Below are positions 1 through 7,921 of a DNA stretch of 64,000 nucleotides, piece after piece (positions within the stretch are counted from its first letter, which is position 1; each line of letters opens with the position of its first letter). A program made the translations under genes and the position numbers. The notes beneath the pieces were generated by a model. That model worked only from the letters and a program-made list of their open reading frames with translations, had not been told where the DNA came from and did not search any database. Source of the stretch: Psychrobacillus sp044762855 (GTDB taxonomy: Bacteria > Bacillota > Bacilli > Bacillales_A > Planococcaceae); contig NZ_JBIWFB010000004.1 of NCBI RefSeq assembly GCF_044762855.1, positions 124,001 to 188,000 on the forward strand. The letters run 5' to 3'.

Positions 1-2
1 TC

Positions 3-662
3 TTTCTAGTGTTAAATTGGGTGTTTTTATTTAAAGCATTTGAGGAAATGTCGATTACAGTAGCCATTTCTATTTATAATTTAGCTCCTATTTTTGTATT
101 GATATTAGGCAGCTTGTTCTTAAAAGAGAAGATGACACTTACTTCTTTGCTAGCAATTATCGTTTGTTTTCTCGGCAGTATCTTTATTATCGGTATTCAA
201 AATTTCACTTCGCTAACCGATTTCATGAGTTCAGGTTTTGTGTGGGCTTTGTTGTCAGCATTGTGCTACGCGTTGACGATGTTGCTTGGAAAAGGGATTA
301 ATGGTTTAAGTGCGTATGCCATGACATTTGTACAGACGGCGATAGGTATTTTGATATTATGTCCTTTCATGAATTTCGATGTATTTCATGGTTTAAATAG
401 TTCAAATTGGCTTTACATATTGGGAACTGGCTTGATACATACGGGATTTGTATATTACTTATTTTTTGATAGCCTTCGCAAATTATCAACAGTGGTTATA
501 TCTGCTCTAGTTTTTGTAGATCCAGTTGTTGCTATTTTACTCGATACAATTATTTTAGATTTCCGCCCATCGTTTTTGCAATCTATTGGTATTTTATTTA
601 TTTTTGGGGGTATTATTTACACTTTAGTCCAACCAAATATAAATCGGAAAATAGAAGTTTGA
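3..662 (+). CDS. EamA/DMT-family permease, 5' end outside window
   Basis: The frame is open to the left edge, so the start lies upstream; GTG at 9 is only the first possible start inside the window. About 218 residues remain. They are strongly hydrophobic, with roughly seven membrane segments, and the motif APIFVLILGSLFLKEK is typical of the end of the first EamA repeat. A second EamA repeat follows from about residue 70. Full DMT proteins have about ten helices and 290-300 residues, so roughly 70-80 residues are missing. Known members export or import small metabolites in the cytoplasmic membrane; the substrate cannot be told. Confidence 0.8.
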   Translation, partial: FLVLNWVFLFKAFEEMSITVAISIYNLAPIFVLILGSLFLKEKMTLTSLLAIIVCFLGSIFIIGIQNFTSLTDFMSSGFVWALLSALCYALTMLLGKGINGLSAYAMTFVQTAIGILILCPFMNFDVFHGLNSSNWLYILGTGLIHTGFVYYLFFDSLRKLSTVVISALVFVDPVVAILLDTIILDFRPSFLQSIGILFIFGGIIYTLVQPNINRKIEV

Positions 663-717
663 AAATGAGCGAGAAAAGGAATAATGACTATACAGAGTAA
701 CTTGAGGAGGAAAACAG

Positions 718-1092
718 ATGGGAAAACTAACGCTAAAAGAACAAGTTTTACTTGCCTATTATATTTACAATTTCATAGAGGACAATGAACAATCGATGAT
801 GGAATTGGAACAAGTCTTGCAAGATAGTCTTCAGGAAAACCATGCAAATGCTTTAGAAGAGCTTAAACAGGAAGGCTTAGTCGACAGTACAAAAGAAGAT
901 AAGAAACAACGAATTACGAATGAAGGGGTATTATATATAGATAATATCCTGCACATTCAATCAGAATCAACAGACGGAAACAAATTAGCATATGTGAAAG
1001 ATAACCTTCTGATCTATGAGATAGCATTTACAGAGGATAAGTTAAAAGCGTATGTCTATAAGCATGTAGGCATTATCGATGAGGATAACTAG
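718..1092 (+). CDS. Small acidic protein of unknown function
   Basis: It encodes 124 residues behind a strong ribosome binding site (GAGGAGG at 704-710). There is no signal peptide or membrane segment. The first 75 residues look helical with a winged-helix-like pattern (LEELKQEGLV, then RITNEGVLYIDNIL), and the rest is a mixed strand region. It may be a small DNA-binding or adaptor protein, but I do not recognise the family. It follows the DMT gene by 55 bases and ends at a strong terminator, so it may be the last gene of that unit. Confidence 0.6.
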   Translation: MGKLTLKEQVLLAYYIYNFIEDNEQSMMELEQVLQDSLQENHANALEELKQEGLVDSTKEDKKQRITNEGVLYIDNILHIQSESTDGNKLAYVKDNLLIYEIAFTEDKLKAYVYKHVGIIDEDN

Positions 1093-1098
1093 ATAGTT

Positions 1099-1145
1099 AC
1101 GCAAAAACGTTTGACTAGCCAGTCTATTCAAACGTTTTTTTGCGT
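1099..1145 (+). terminator. Rho-independent terminator
   Basis: CGCAAAAACGTTTGA pairs with TCAAACGTTTTTTTGCG around a 13-base loop. The T-run lies inside the descending arm. It closes the unit ending at 1092. Confidence 0.75.
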
Positions 1146-1208
1146 TTAAGAAAATGATAAGTTCTATTGGGTATGGATAAGTTTTTCTAAACAATATAGT
1201 TAAACGCA

Positions 1209-1781
1209 ATATAGGGATAGTGCGTCGTAGTGAGTTGTATAAAGTATACGCAGGGATTTTCGCAGCAGGGCGGACGCTTTCCGTAGGGTGAGCGATGAGC
1301 CTTCACCGCCGCGCCTATGCGCGTACGTTGTGAAGTCTCATTTTACTCACTTGATCCTACTGGAGTCGCCTCCCTGCTGCGAAAATCCAATGATAAAACA
1401 CTGACTTATCAGTGTCCGTAATTAACAATAAATGGTTGAATGAGACAAACTCGTCGAGCAAATGCCGGCTAGGAGAGTTCAGGGGAATTATCGTTGCCTC
1501 AATCCAAGTAAACTTGCTATTGTGAGAAATTAGTTGCTTTCATCGGCAGTTTAGTTGCTCTCATACAGATTTTAATTGCTTTCGTACTGAAACTAGTTGC
1601 TTTCAATAGCTCTTTGATTGCCCTTAGCCATTCTTTGGAATTTATTAATTAATAACAACATAATTTTGAATGACTATGTGAGAATCTGCAAAAGCGATAG
1701 CGACGTCGTGGCTTGTCACTCGTCCAGCGGAAATATAGCGACCTCCTTATTAAGCTCACTAAGATGCACTTTCCCTATAGT
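1209..1781. repeat. Composite dispersed repeat, copy 1, with terminal inverted repeats
   Basis: This gap holds no credible gene. Its ends, 1209-1239 and 1751-1780, are imperfect inverted repeats (core TATAGGGAWAGTGC) matching at about 25 of 29 positions. Inside are a long-armed palindrome at 1251-1388 (arm GGATTTTCGCAGCAGGG against CCCTGCTGCGAAAATCC) and an array of about five 21-base units at 1530-1640. Copy 2 on the other strand at 22770-23291 has the same order of parts, and 42499-42668 is a short derivative. The structure resembles a non-autonomous MITE-like element; no transposase is present. Confidence 0.7.
1530..1640 (+). repeat. 21-base-period array in repeat copy 1
   Basis: About five degenerate units begin with TTAGTTGCTTTC, TTAGTTGCTCTC, TTAATTGCTTTC, TAGTTGCTTTC and TTGATTGCCCTT. 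Starts are about 21 bases apart and the second half of each unit varies. No protein of note is encoded. Confidence 0.7.
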
Positions 1782-1874
1782 GCAAAACTAATCCTTTATG
1801 AGGGGAGTTTTAAAGTGAAACGCATTAGCCACAATGGTTAGTGTACATTATTAATAGATTAATAATAAATTAGG

Positions 1875-1903
1875 TAGACTTTCCAATATGATACATATAT
1901 AAT
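1875..1903 (+). promoter_or_regulatory. Possible promoter of glnQHMP
   Basis: TAGACT at 1875-1880 and a perfect TATAAT at 1898-1903 are separated by 17 bases, about 80 bases before glnQ. No convincing TnrA or GlnR box was found nearby. Confidence 0.4.
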
Positions 1904-1983
1904 TACATTATTATTTAGAAAAAACCGAAAAGGTTAAAAGTTTTGATTATTTAAAAGAGAGGCAAGTTAGAAAGGGGCATTAC

Positions 1984-2712
1984 ATGATTTCATTTGAGCA
2001 AGTAAATAAGTATTATGGGGATTTTCATGTACTAAAAGATATTAATCTTACCATTCAGAATGGAGAAGTTGTTGTAGTAATTGGACCATCCGGATCTGGT
2101 AAAAGTACGCTATTAAGATGTATAAATGGGCTCGAAACAACTAGCGATGGAATTCTTAAAGTGAATAATATTCAAGTAAATGAAAAGAAAACGGATATTA
2201 ATAAACTTCGACGAAATATTGGAATGGTATTTCAACATTTCAATTTATATCCTCACAAAACAGTCTTAGAAAATATTACACTTGCCCCTATAAATGTTCT
2301 AAAACAATCAGCTGAAGAAGCCAAAAAAACCGCGATGTATTATTTAGAAAAAGTAGGGATTCCAGATAAAGCATCCTCTTTTCCTTCTCAATTATCAGGA
2401 GGTCAACAGCAACGTGTTGCTATAGCTAGAGGGCTTGCGATGAAACCTGAAATTATGCTTTTTGATGAGCCGACATCCGCACTTGACCCAGAAATGGTTG
2501 GAGAAGTACTCGATGTAATGAAAGCGCTCGCAAAAGAGGGGATGACGATGGTCGTCGTGACGCATGAAATGGGATTCGCAAAAGAAGTGGGCGATCGAAT
2601 TGTGTTTATGGATCAAGGGAAAATTTTAGAAGAGGAAATGCCGGTAGAGTTTTTCGAAAACCCGAAGGAAGAACGGGCGAAAGTATTTCTCAGCCGTATT
2701 TTAAATCACTAA
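1984..2712 (+). CDS. glnQ: Glutamine/polar amino acid ABC transporter ATPase GlnQ
   Basis: The 242-residue protein has Walker A GPSGSGKST near residue 34, signature LSGGQQQRVAIARGL, Walker B IMLFDEPTSALDP and the H-loop VVTHEMGF. It energises uptake of glutamine or a related polar amino acid from the cytoplasmic face. AAAGGGG precedes the ATG. It is the first gene of a four-gene run, ATPase, binding protein, permease, permease, which is the glnQHMP order of Bacillus subtilis. Substrate is assigned from this synteny and the binding protein, not from residues I can prove. Confidence 0.88.
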   Translation: MISFEQVNKYYGDFHVLKDINLTIQNGEVVVVIGPSGSGKSTLLRCINGLETTSDGILKVNNIQVNEKKTDINKLRRNIGMVFQHFNLYPHKTVLENITLAPINVLKQSAEEAKKTAMYYLEKVGIPDKASSFPSQLSGGQQQRVAIARGLAMKPEIMLFDEPTSALDPEMVGEVLDVMKALAKEGMTMVVVTHEMGFAKEVGDRIVFMDQGKILEEEMPVEFFENPKEERAKVFLSRILNH

Positions 2713-2733
2713 TCAATTAAAGGGGATGTATGA

Positions 2734-3534
2734 ATGTTTAAGAAAAAAAAGTTTTTTAAATTTGCAGTGTTAGCGCTTATGTCAGTATTCTTTTTAGCAG
2801 CTTGTGGTACTGATGATGAGGGAAGTAAGGGTGCAACTAGTGGGGATAGTGACAAACTTGTTTTCGGTGTAAAATATGATACAAAATTATTTGGATTAAA
2901 AAACCCAACTTCCGGTGAAGTAGAAGGGTTCGATATCGATATTGCAAAGCAATTGGCTAAAGAGATTCTTGGTGATGAAACCAAAGTTGAATTTGTAGAA
3001 GTAACATCCAAAACAAGAATTCCATTATTGAACAAAGGCGACATCGATGCAATTATCGCTACAATGACAATCACAGAAGATCGTAAAAAAGAAGTAGACT
3101 TTACTGAAGTTTATTTTGAAGCAGGTCAATCTTTACTTGTAAAAAAAGGAAGCCCAGTACAAAGCATTGATGATTTAACAAAAGATACAACAGTACTTGC
3201 AGTAAAAGGATCTACATCTACAGATAATATCCGTGCAGCTGCTCCAGATGCACCAGTTTTAGAATTTGAAAACTATGCAGAGGCATTTACAGCACTAAAA
3301 GCTGGTAAAGGTGACGCTTTAACAACAGATAACTCTATTCTTATGGGAATGGCTTCTGAAGATGATTCTTTTGAATTAGTTGGTGGAAAGTTCACGGATG
3401 AGCCATACGGAATTGCCGTTAAAAAAGGAAATACAGAGTTATTAGATAAACTTAACAAAGCACTTGAAACAATTCATTCAAATGGCGAATTCGATAAAGT
3501 GCATGATAAATGGTTTGAGGGTATGAATTACTAA
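2734..3534 (+). CDS. glnH: Glutamine-type substrate-binding lipoprotein GlnH
   Basis: It encodes 266 residues. A positively charged hydrophobic leader ends in the lipobox LAAC (Cys about 24), so the mature protein should be lipid-anchored outside the membrane. The family 3 binding-protein fold is seen in GFDIDIAKQLAKEIL, NKGDIDAIIATMTITEDRKKEVDFTE split by the usual hinge, and a C-terminal WFEG. It delivers an amino acid to the GlnM/GlnP permease. It lies 21 bases after glnQ and is followed by a hairpin before glnM. Confidence 0.87.
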   Translation: MFKKKKFFKFAVLALMSVFFLAACGTDDEGSKGATSGDSDKLVFGVKYDTKLFGLKNPTSGEVEGFDIDIAKQLAKEILGDETKVEFVEVTSKTRIPLLNKGDIDAIIATMTITEDRKKEVDFTEVYFEAGQSLLVKKGSPVQSIDDLTKDTTVLAVKGSTSTDNIRAAAPDAPVLEFENYAEAFTALKAGKGDALTTDNSILMGMASEDDSFELVGGKFTDEPYGIAVKKGNTELLDKLNKALETIHSNGEFDKVHDKWFEGMNY

Positions 3535-3567
3535 TGATTTCAGTAGGTTTCTAAATGTTTTTTCATT

Positions 3568-3593
3568 CAGGATGAGCATTATTGTTCATCCTG
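3568..3593 (+). other. Hairpin between glnH and glnM
   Basis: CAGGATGA (3568-3575) pairs with TCATCCTG (3586-3593), with inner pairing that leaves a TTAT loop. No T-run follows. It may protect the upstream glnQH mRNA and so raise binding-protein yield; that role is inferred. Confidence 0.55.
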
Positions 3594-3617
3594 ATTATGT
3601 TAAGTGAGGTGAGAGAG

Positions 3618-4271
3618 ATGTTGGATTTCTCTATATTAGTCAATTATTTCGATATGTTTATGTATGGATTTAAAATTACGATTATTGCTAGTTTAGTTGC
3701 CCTAGTTGCCAGTTTCATAATAGGTGCAATTATTGCTGTTATGAGAATTACACCAATCGCACCATTACGATGGTTTGGGACCGCATATGTAGAGTTCTTC
3801 CGTAATATCCCACTAGTTGTTATTGCTTTTTTCTTTTATATTGGTACTCCGGTGCTCGGACTTGAATTTTCGGGATTAACGGCAGGGACTATCGCACTCG
3901 CAATTTATACGTCTGCTTTCATTGCAGAGGCTATCCGCTCTGGTATATTGTCAGTTCCTAAAGGGCAAATGGAGGCAGGAAGATCATCAGGATTAAGCTA
4001 TATTCAGACGATGAGGATAATCATATTACCTCAAGCTGTTAAAATTGTAATTCCCCCAATCGGTAATCAGTTTATCAACTTAGTAAAAAACTCATCTATA
4101 TTAGCGCTTATAGCTGGTACGGATCTTATGTATCAAGCAGATCTTATCTCAGCTAAGACATATGTAGTTTTTGATGTATACATATTTGTTGCTCTATTTT
4201 ATTTAGTGCTTACAATTCCATTAAGTACAGGTGTAGGATACCTTGAAAAACGTCTTGCAAGAAGCCACTAA
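3618..4271 (+). CDS. glnM: Glutamine ABC transporter permease GlnM
   Basis: The product has about 217 residues and five predicted membrane segments, with the EAA loop AGRSSGLSYIQTMRIIILPQAVKIVIPP that contacts GlnQ. I chose ATG at 3618 because AGGTGAG lies just upstream; a longer in-frame start (TTG 3582) would begin inside the preceding hairpin. It belongs to the HisM/GlnP family and pairs with the next gene as a heterodimeric membrane channel. Confidence 0.85.
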   Translation: MLDFSILVNYFDMFMYGFKITIIASLVALVASFIIGAIIAVMRITPIAPLRWFGTAYVEFFRNIPLVVIAFFFYIGTPVLGLEFSGLTAGTIALAIYTSAFIAEAIRSGILSVPKGQMEAGRSSGLSYIQTMRIIILPQAVKIVIPPIGNQFINLVKNSSILALIAGTDLMYQADLISAKTYVVFDVYIFVALFYLVLTIPLSTGVGYLEKRLARSH

Positions 4272-4283
4272 GGAGGTGTCATA

Positions 4284-4934
4284 ATGGATTTTTTAGGTGC
4301 ATTTTCTTCCACTAATTTGCTATTTCTATTAGAAGGATTTTATGTAACGCTTAAAGTAGCGTTTATTTCCATCATTCTTAGCTTTATTATAGGGGGATTA
4401 GTTGGAACATTACGATTTGCTAAAATTCCTGTTCTATCAAAAGTATTAGTAGTATTAGTCGAAGCTATTCGAAACTTACCACTTTTATTAATCATCCTGT
4501 TTGTTTACTTTGCTCTACCCGAGATCGGTATTAATATGAGTATTACTGCTTCTGCCATTGTGGCATTAACTGTTTTTGAATCAGCTATGCTTGCAGAAAT
4601 TGTTCGTGGTGGTTTAAATTCCATTCCAAAAGGACAAATGGAAGCAGCTCGTTCATCTGGCTTGTCCTATGTGCAAGCTTTAAGACTTATCATTTTACCG
4701 CAAGCGCTGCGAAGAATGGTGCCGAATCTTGTGAGTCAATTTATTTCACTACTCAAAGATACATCGCTAGCAGTTGTAATAGCACTTCCTGAATTACTGC
4801 ATCATGCGAAAATCATTCAAGCGCAACAAACAAGCTATGTGATTCCGATTTTCATCTTAATCGCACTTATGTACTTCGTTGTAAACTACGGACTATCTTT
4901 AGTTGCAAAAAGACTAGAGCTAAAAAATGCATAA
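4284..4934 (+). CDS. glnP: Glutamine ABC transporter permease GlnP
   Basis: It encodes 216 residues with five membrane segments and the EAA loop AARSSGLSYVQALRLIILPQALRRMVPN. An AGGAGG site lies 7 bases before the ATG. It is the second permease half-channel of the glnQHMP system and its last gene; a strong terminator begins 6 bases after the stop codon. Confidence 0.86.
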   Translation: MDFLGAFSSTNLLFLLEGFYVTLKVAFISIILSFIIGGLVGTLRFAKIPVLSKVLVVLVEAIRNLPLLLIILFVYFALPEIGINMSITASAIVALTVFESAMLAEIVRGGLNSIPKGQMEAARSSGLSYVQALRLIILPQALRRMVPNLVSQFISLLKDTSLAVVIALPELLHHAKIIQAQQTSYVIPIFILIALMYFVVNYGLSLVAKRLELKNA

Positions 4935-4940
4935 AGAGCA

Positions 4941-4987
4941 AGCAACAGATACACTCAAAAAAATGGAGTGTATCTGTTGCTTTTTTT
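4941..4987 (+). terminator. Terminator of glnQHMP
   Basis: A perfect 16-base-pair stem (AGCAACAGATACACTC against its complement) is followed by eight T residues. Confidence 0.9.
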
Positions 4988-5003
4988 GTAATACGGGTTT
5001 ATA

Positions 5004-5020
5004 TTTTCCTCAGGGAAACT
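5004..5020 (+). promoter_or_regulatory. MntR-like operator before mntH
   Basis: TTTTCCTCAGGGAAACT is a near-palindrome of the kind bound by the manganese repressor MntR (known Bacillus sites resemble TTTGCCTTAAGGAAAC). It lies about 60 bases before a manganese transporter gene, which supports the assignment. Confidence 0.5.
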
Positions 5021-5081
5021 TTTTGGATAAAAGGAAATTAAAAACCCTTAAATCTCCTTAAGAATAGTAGGGGTGAGTCTA

Positions 5082-6359
5082 ATGGAGAATAAACAAGAAC
5101 ATAGTGAATATAAAAAATACGAAGAGTTAGGGTCTACTCCCAATAAAATAAGTAGATTATTACCTTTTCTAGGTCCTGCTTTCATCGCAGGAGTAGCATA
5201 TATTGATCCTGGAAATTTCGCAACTAATATTAGTGCAGGTTCTGAACACGGATATTTACTGCTTTGGGTAGTGCTTGTTTCTAATTTAATGGCAATTCTT
5301 ATACAATCATTATCTGCCAAGTTGGGAATAGCAACAGGTAAAAACCTTCCAGAAGTATCTCGTGAGAAATTTCCGAAGGCAGTATCGATTGGTTTATGGA
5401 TTCAAGGAGAGCTCATAATAATTGCTACGGATCTTGCCGAATTTATCGGTGCAGCACTGGGATTGTATTTATTGTTTGGCATCCCATTATTACCTTCCGC
5501 ATTAATTGCGGCGGTAGGATCTTTCATAATTCTTGAATTACAACGTAGAGGTGTACGTTCATTTGAAGCAGGAATAACCGGAATGCTCTTTATAGTAGCT
5601 ATTGCGTTTGGTCTGCAAGTCTTTTTAGCGAAACCTGACGCTAGTTCTGTTATTGCTGGCCTTTTTACTCCAAAATTTGATGGAGTTGACAGTGTAATGT
5701 TAGCTGCTGGGATACTAGGGGCAACTGTAATGCCGCACGCAATCTATCTGCATTCCGCTTTAACTAAGAAAAGAATTATTGGTAGAACAGAATCTGAGAA
5801 AAAAAGAATCTTTCGCTTTGAATTTGTAGACATTTTAATAGCTATGGTGATTGCTGGTACTGTAAATGCCAGTATGCTAATTGTTGCGGCTGCATTGTTT
5901 TTTCAAGAAAGATTGCATGTCGAAAGCTTGGATGTAGCCTTTCAATTATTTGGAGATATGATTGGACCATTCGCAGCGATATTATTCGGTATAGCATTGT
6001 TGGCATCAGGGTTAGCTAGTTCCTCTGTAGGCACTCTAGCGGGAGATGTCATTATGCAGGGGTATATTAAGCGGCGTATCCCTCTATATTTGAGAAGAGC
6101 GATAACGATTATTCCGCCTATTATCGTCATTGCAATGGGAGTAAATGCCACAACAGCACTTATCTTAAGTCAGGTGATTTTATCATTTGGTATACCATTT
6201 GCTTTAGTTCCATTAATCGTCTTTACGAGTAGCAAGAAAGTTATGGGATCATTAGTAAATCATAAAATCACAAGCTTTTTTGCATGGGCCATTGCAATTG
6301 TTATTATCATTTTGAATGTATTCCTTATTGTACAAACAGTACTGGATATGATGCATTAA
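5082..6359 (+). CDS. mntH: Nramp manganese transporter MntH
   Basis: The product is about 425 residues with eleven predicted membrane segments. The Nramp metal-site motifs DPGNFATN (first helix) and MPHAIYLHS (sixth helix) are intact. It imports Mn(II), and possibly Fe(II), with protons. ATG at 5082 is preferred because the AGTAGGGG site sits 9 bases before it; GTG at 5073 would overlap that site. The MntR-like box upstream suggests repression when manganese is ample. It is a single-gene unit. Confidence 0.9.
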   Translation: MENKQEHSEYKKYEELGSTPNKISRLLPFLGPAFIAGVAYIDPGNFATNISAGSEHGYLLLWVVLVSNLMAILIQSLSAKLGIATGKNLPEVSREKFPKAVSIGLWIQGELIIIATDLAEFIGAALGLYLLFGIPLLPSALIAAVGSFIILELQRRGVRSFEAGITGMLFIVAIAFGLQVFLAKPDASSVIAGLFTPKFDGVDSVMLAAGILGATVMPHAIYLHSALTKKRIIGRTESEKKRIFRFEFVDILIAMVIAGTVNASMLIVAAALFFQERLHVESLDVAFQLFGDMIGPFAAILFGIALLASGLASSSVGTLAGDVIMQGYIKRRIPLYLRRAITIIPPIIVIAMGVNATTALILSQVILSFGIPFALVPLIVFTSSKKVMGSLVNHKITSFFAWAIAIVIIILNVFLIVQTVLDMMH

Positions 6360-6378
6360 AAAAATAATATTTGAACTT

Positions 6379-6412
6379 ACAGCGTGAACGAAATTGTTCA
6401 CGCTGTATTTGT
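6379..6412 (+). terminator. Hairpin after mntH, probable terminator
   Basis: ACAGCGTGAAC pairs perfectly with GTTCACGCTGT around GAAATT. The following ATTTGTT is a weak T-run. Confidence 0.55.
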
Positions 6413-6509
6413 TATGGAACAATTGTGAAACTTTAACTAGCATCGTACCTATGTGTATGGTAAGATTCTTCTTATGAAAAAAATGACTAGGTAAAGAAGG
6501 AATTAGAAA

Positions 6510-7895
6510 ATGGTGATAAGAAAGAAGAAAGGTCTAGGGGAGAAGTTAAATCTATTTCATTTAACTTGGCCCATTTTTTTAGAAGTATTTTTGTTTATGC
6601 TAATGGGAATTGCCGATACATTTATGCTAAGTGCACTTTCAGATAATGCGGTGTCTGGAGTTGGAGCGGCAAACCAATATATACAAATTGCTATTTTAGT
6701 CCTAGAAGTAGTAGGTAACGGGGCAGCAATCGTAGTGTCGCAATATCTAGGGTCGAAACGATTCATCGAAGCTTCTAAGATATCTGGGCTTGCAGTGACA
6801 TTGAATTTAGGCGTTGGGATAGTATTGAGTATAGGCTTTATACTTTTCTCTAAGAAAATAATGATTGCGATGAATTTGCAAGGGGATGTCCTTGTTTATG
6901 CCAATCAATATTTATCGATAGTTGGAGGAGCAATTTTCCTACAAGCTGTCATTAATGCTTTGGCAGCAATTATTCGAGTGCATGGATATACGAAGCAGAC
7001 GATGCTTGTGTCTTTAGGGATGAATATCATTCACGTTGTCGGTAATTATGCATTGATTTTCGGTAAATTTGGATTCCCAGAATTGGGTGTGCAAGGTGCT
7101 GCAATTTCTTCAGTAGCAAGCCGACTTGTTGCTATGCTTGTGTTCTTCTGGTTGTTGTACCAGGTAATGGAATACCGGGTGAAAGTAGCTTATTACTTTA
7201 CTATGTCCAAAGAGTATATTCGTAAAATTTTACAAATCGGATTACCATCTGCTTTCGAACAGATTTTGTATCAAGGATGCCAAATTGTATTCCTTTATTA
7301 TGTAACATATTTAGGAGCAGAGTCTTTAGCAGCAAGACAATATGCAGTGAATATATCAATGTTCACGTATTTATTTGCAATAGCAATCGGAATGGGGACG
7401 GCAATCATTGTCGGTAGACTCGTTGGTGCGAATGAAAAAGACGAAGCGTATAAGTCTGTTTGGACAAGTGTCAAGTGGGCATTATTGTTCACGCTCGTGA
7501 TGGTTGCGATTGTCATGCTATTCCGGATTCCGCTGATGAGTTTGTTTACGAGTAACGAACAAGTTATCAAAATCGGTGCATCTGTATTAATCTTAAGCAT
7601 TTTGCTAGAGACAGGTCGTACGATGAACATTGTTATTATTAACTCATTACGAGCGGCAGGAGATGCAAAGTTTCCAGTAGCTATGGGTGCATTATCTATG
7701 GTCATGATGAGTTTACCATTAGGATACTTTTTAGTTTTTGTATTGGATTTAGGCTTGCCGGGAATTTGGTTAGCAATAACAGCCGATGAATGGACAAGAG
7801 CCATCATAATGTATTTTAGATGGAAGGGTAGAAGATGGGAAAAGTTTGCCCTCGTAAAACCAATAGAAGAAAAAGAAAGACCAAGTGAAAGCTAA
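6510..7895 (+). CDS. MATE-family multidrug/cation antiporter
   Basis: It encodes 461 residues with twelve membrane segments in two homologous halves. The N-terminal half opens with LTWPIFLEVFLFMLMGIADTFMLS, the usual MATE helix 1, and the second half repeats this near QIGLPSAFEQILYQG. It probably exports cationic compounds or metabolites against Na+ or H+. A weak AAGAAGGA site precedes the ATG. Its stop lies inside a bidirectional terminator shared with the convergent aminotransferase gene. The substrate is unknown. Confidence 0.85.
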   Translation: MVIRKKKGLGEKLNLFHLTWPIFLEVFLFMLMGIADTFMLSALSDNAVSGVGAANQYIQIAILVLEVVGNGAAIVVSQYLGSKRFIEASKISGLAVTLNLGVGIVLSIGFILFSKKIMIAMNLQGDVLVYANQYLSIVGGAIFLQAVINALAAIIRVHGYTKQTMLVSLGMNIIHVVGNYALIFGKFGFPELGVQGAAISSVASRLVAMLVFFWLLYQVMEYRVKVAYYFTMSKEYIRKILQIGLPSAFEQILYQGCQIVFLYYVTYLGAESLAARQYAVNISMFTYLFAIAIGMGTAIIVGRLVGANEKDEAYKSVWTSVKWALLFTLVMVAIVMLFRIPLMSLFTSNEQVIKIGASVLILSILLETGRTMNIVIINSLRAAGDAKFPVAMGALSMVMMSLPLGYFLVFVLDLGLPGIWLAITADEWTRAIIMYFRWKGRRWEKFALVKPIEEKERPSES

Positions 7896-7920
7896 GTAGA
7901 TGCTTTCCTTGGTCTTTTTT
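7877..7920. terminator. Bidirectional terminator between convergent genes
   Basis: AAGACCAAG...GAAAGC pairs with GCTTTC...CTTGGTCTT; a T6 run follows on the plus strand. The 5' arm lies in the end of the MATE gene. Confidence 0.7.
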
Positions 7921-7921
7921 G

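Noticed and set aside
1530..1640. CRISPR-like array of short repeats
   Set aside because: Units are about 21 bases with a degenerate conserved half, and no constant repeat separated by unique spacers of equal length; no cas genes are present.
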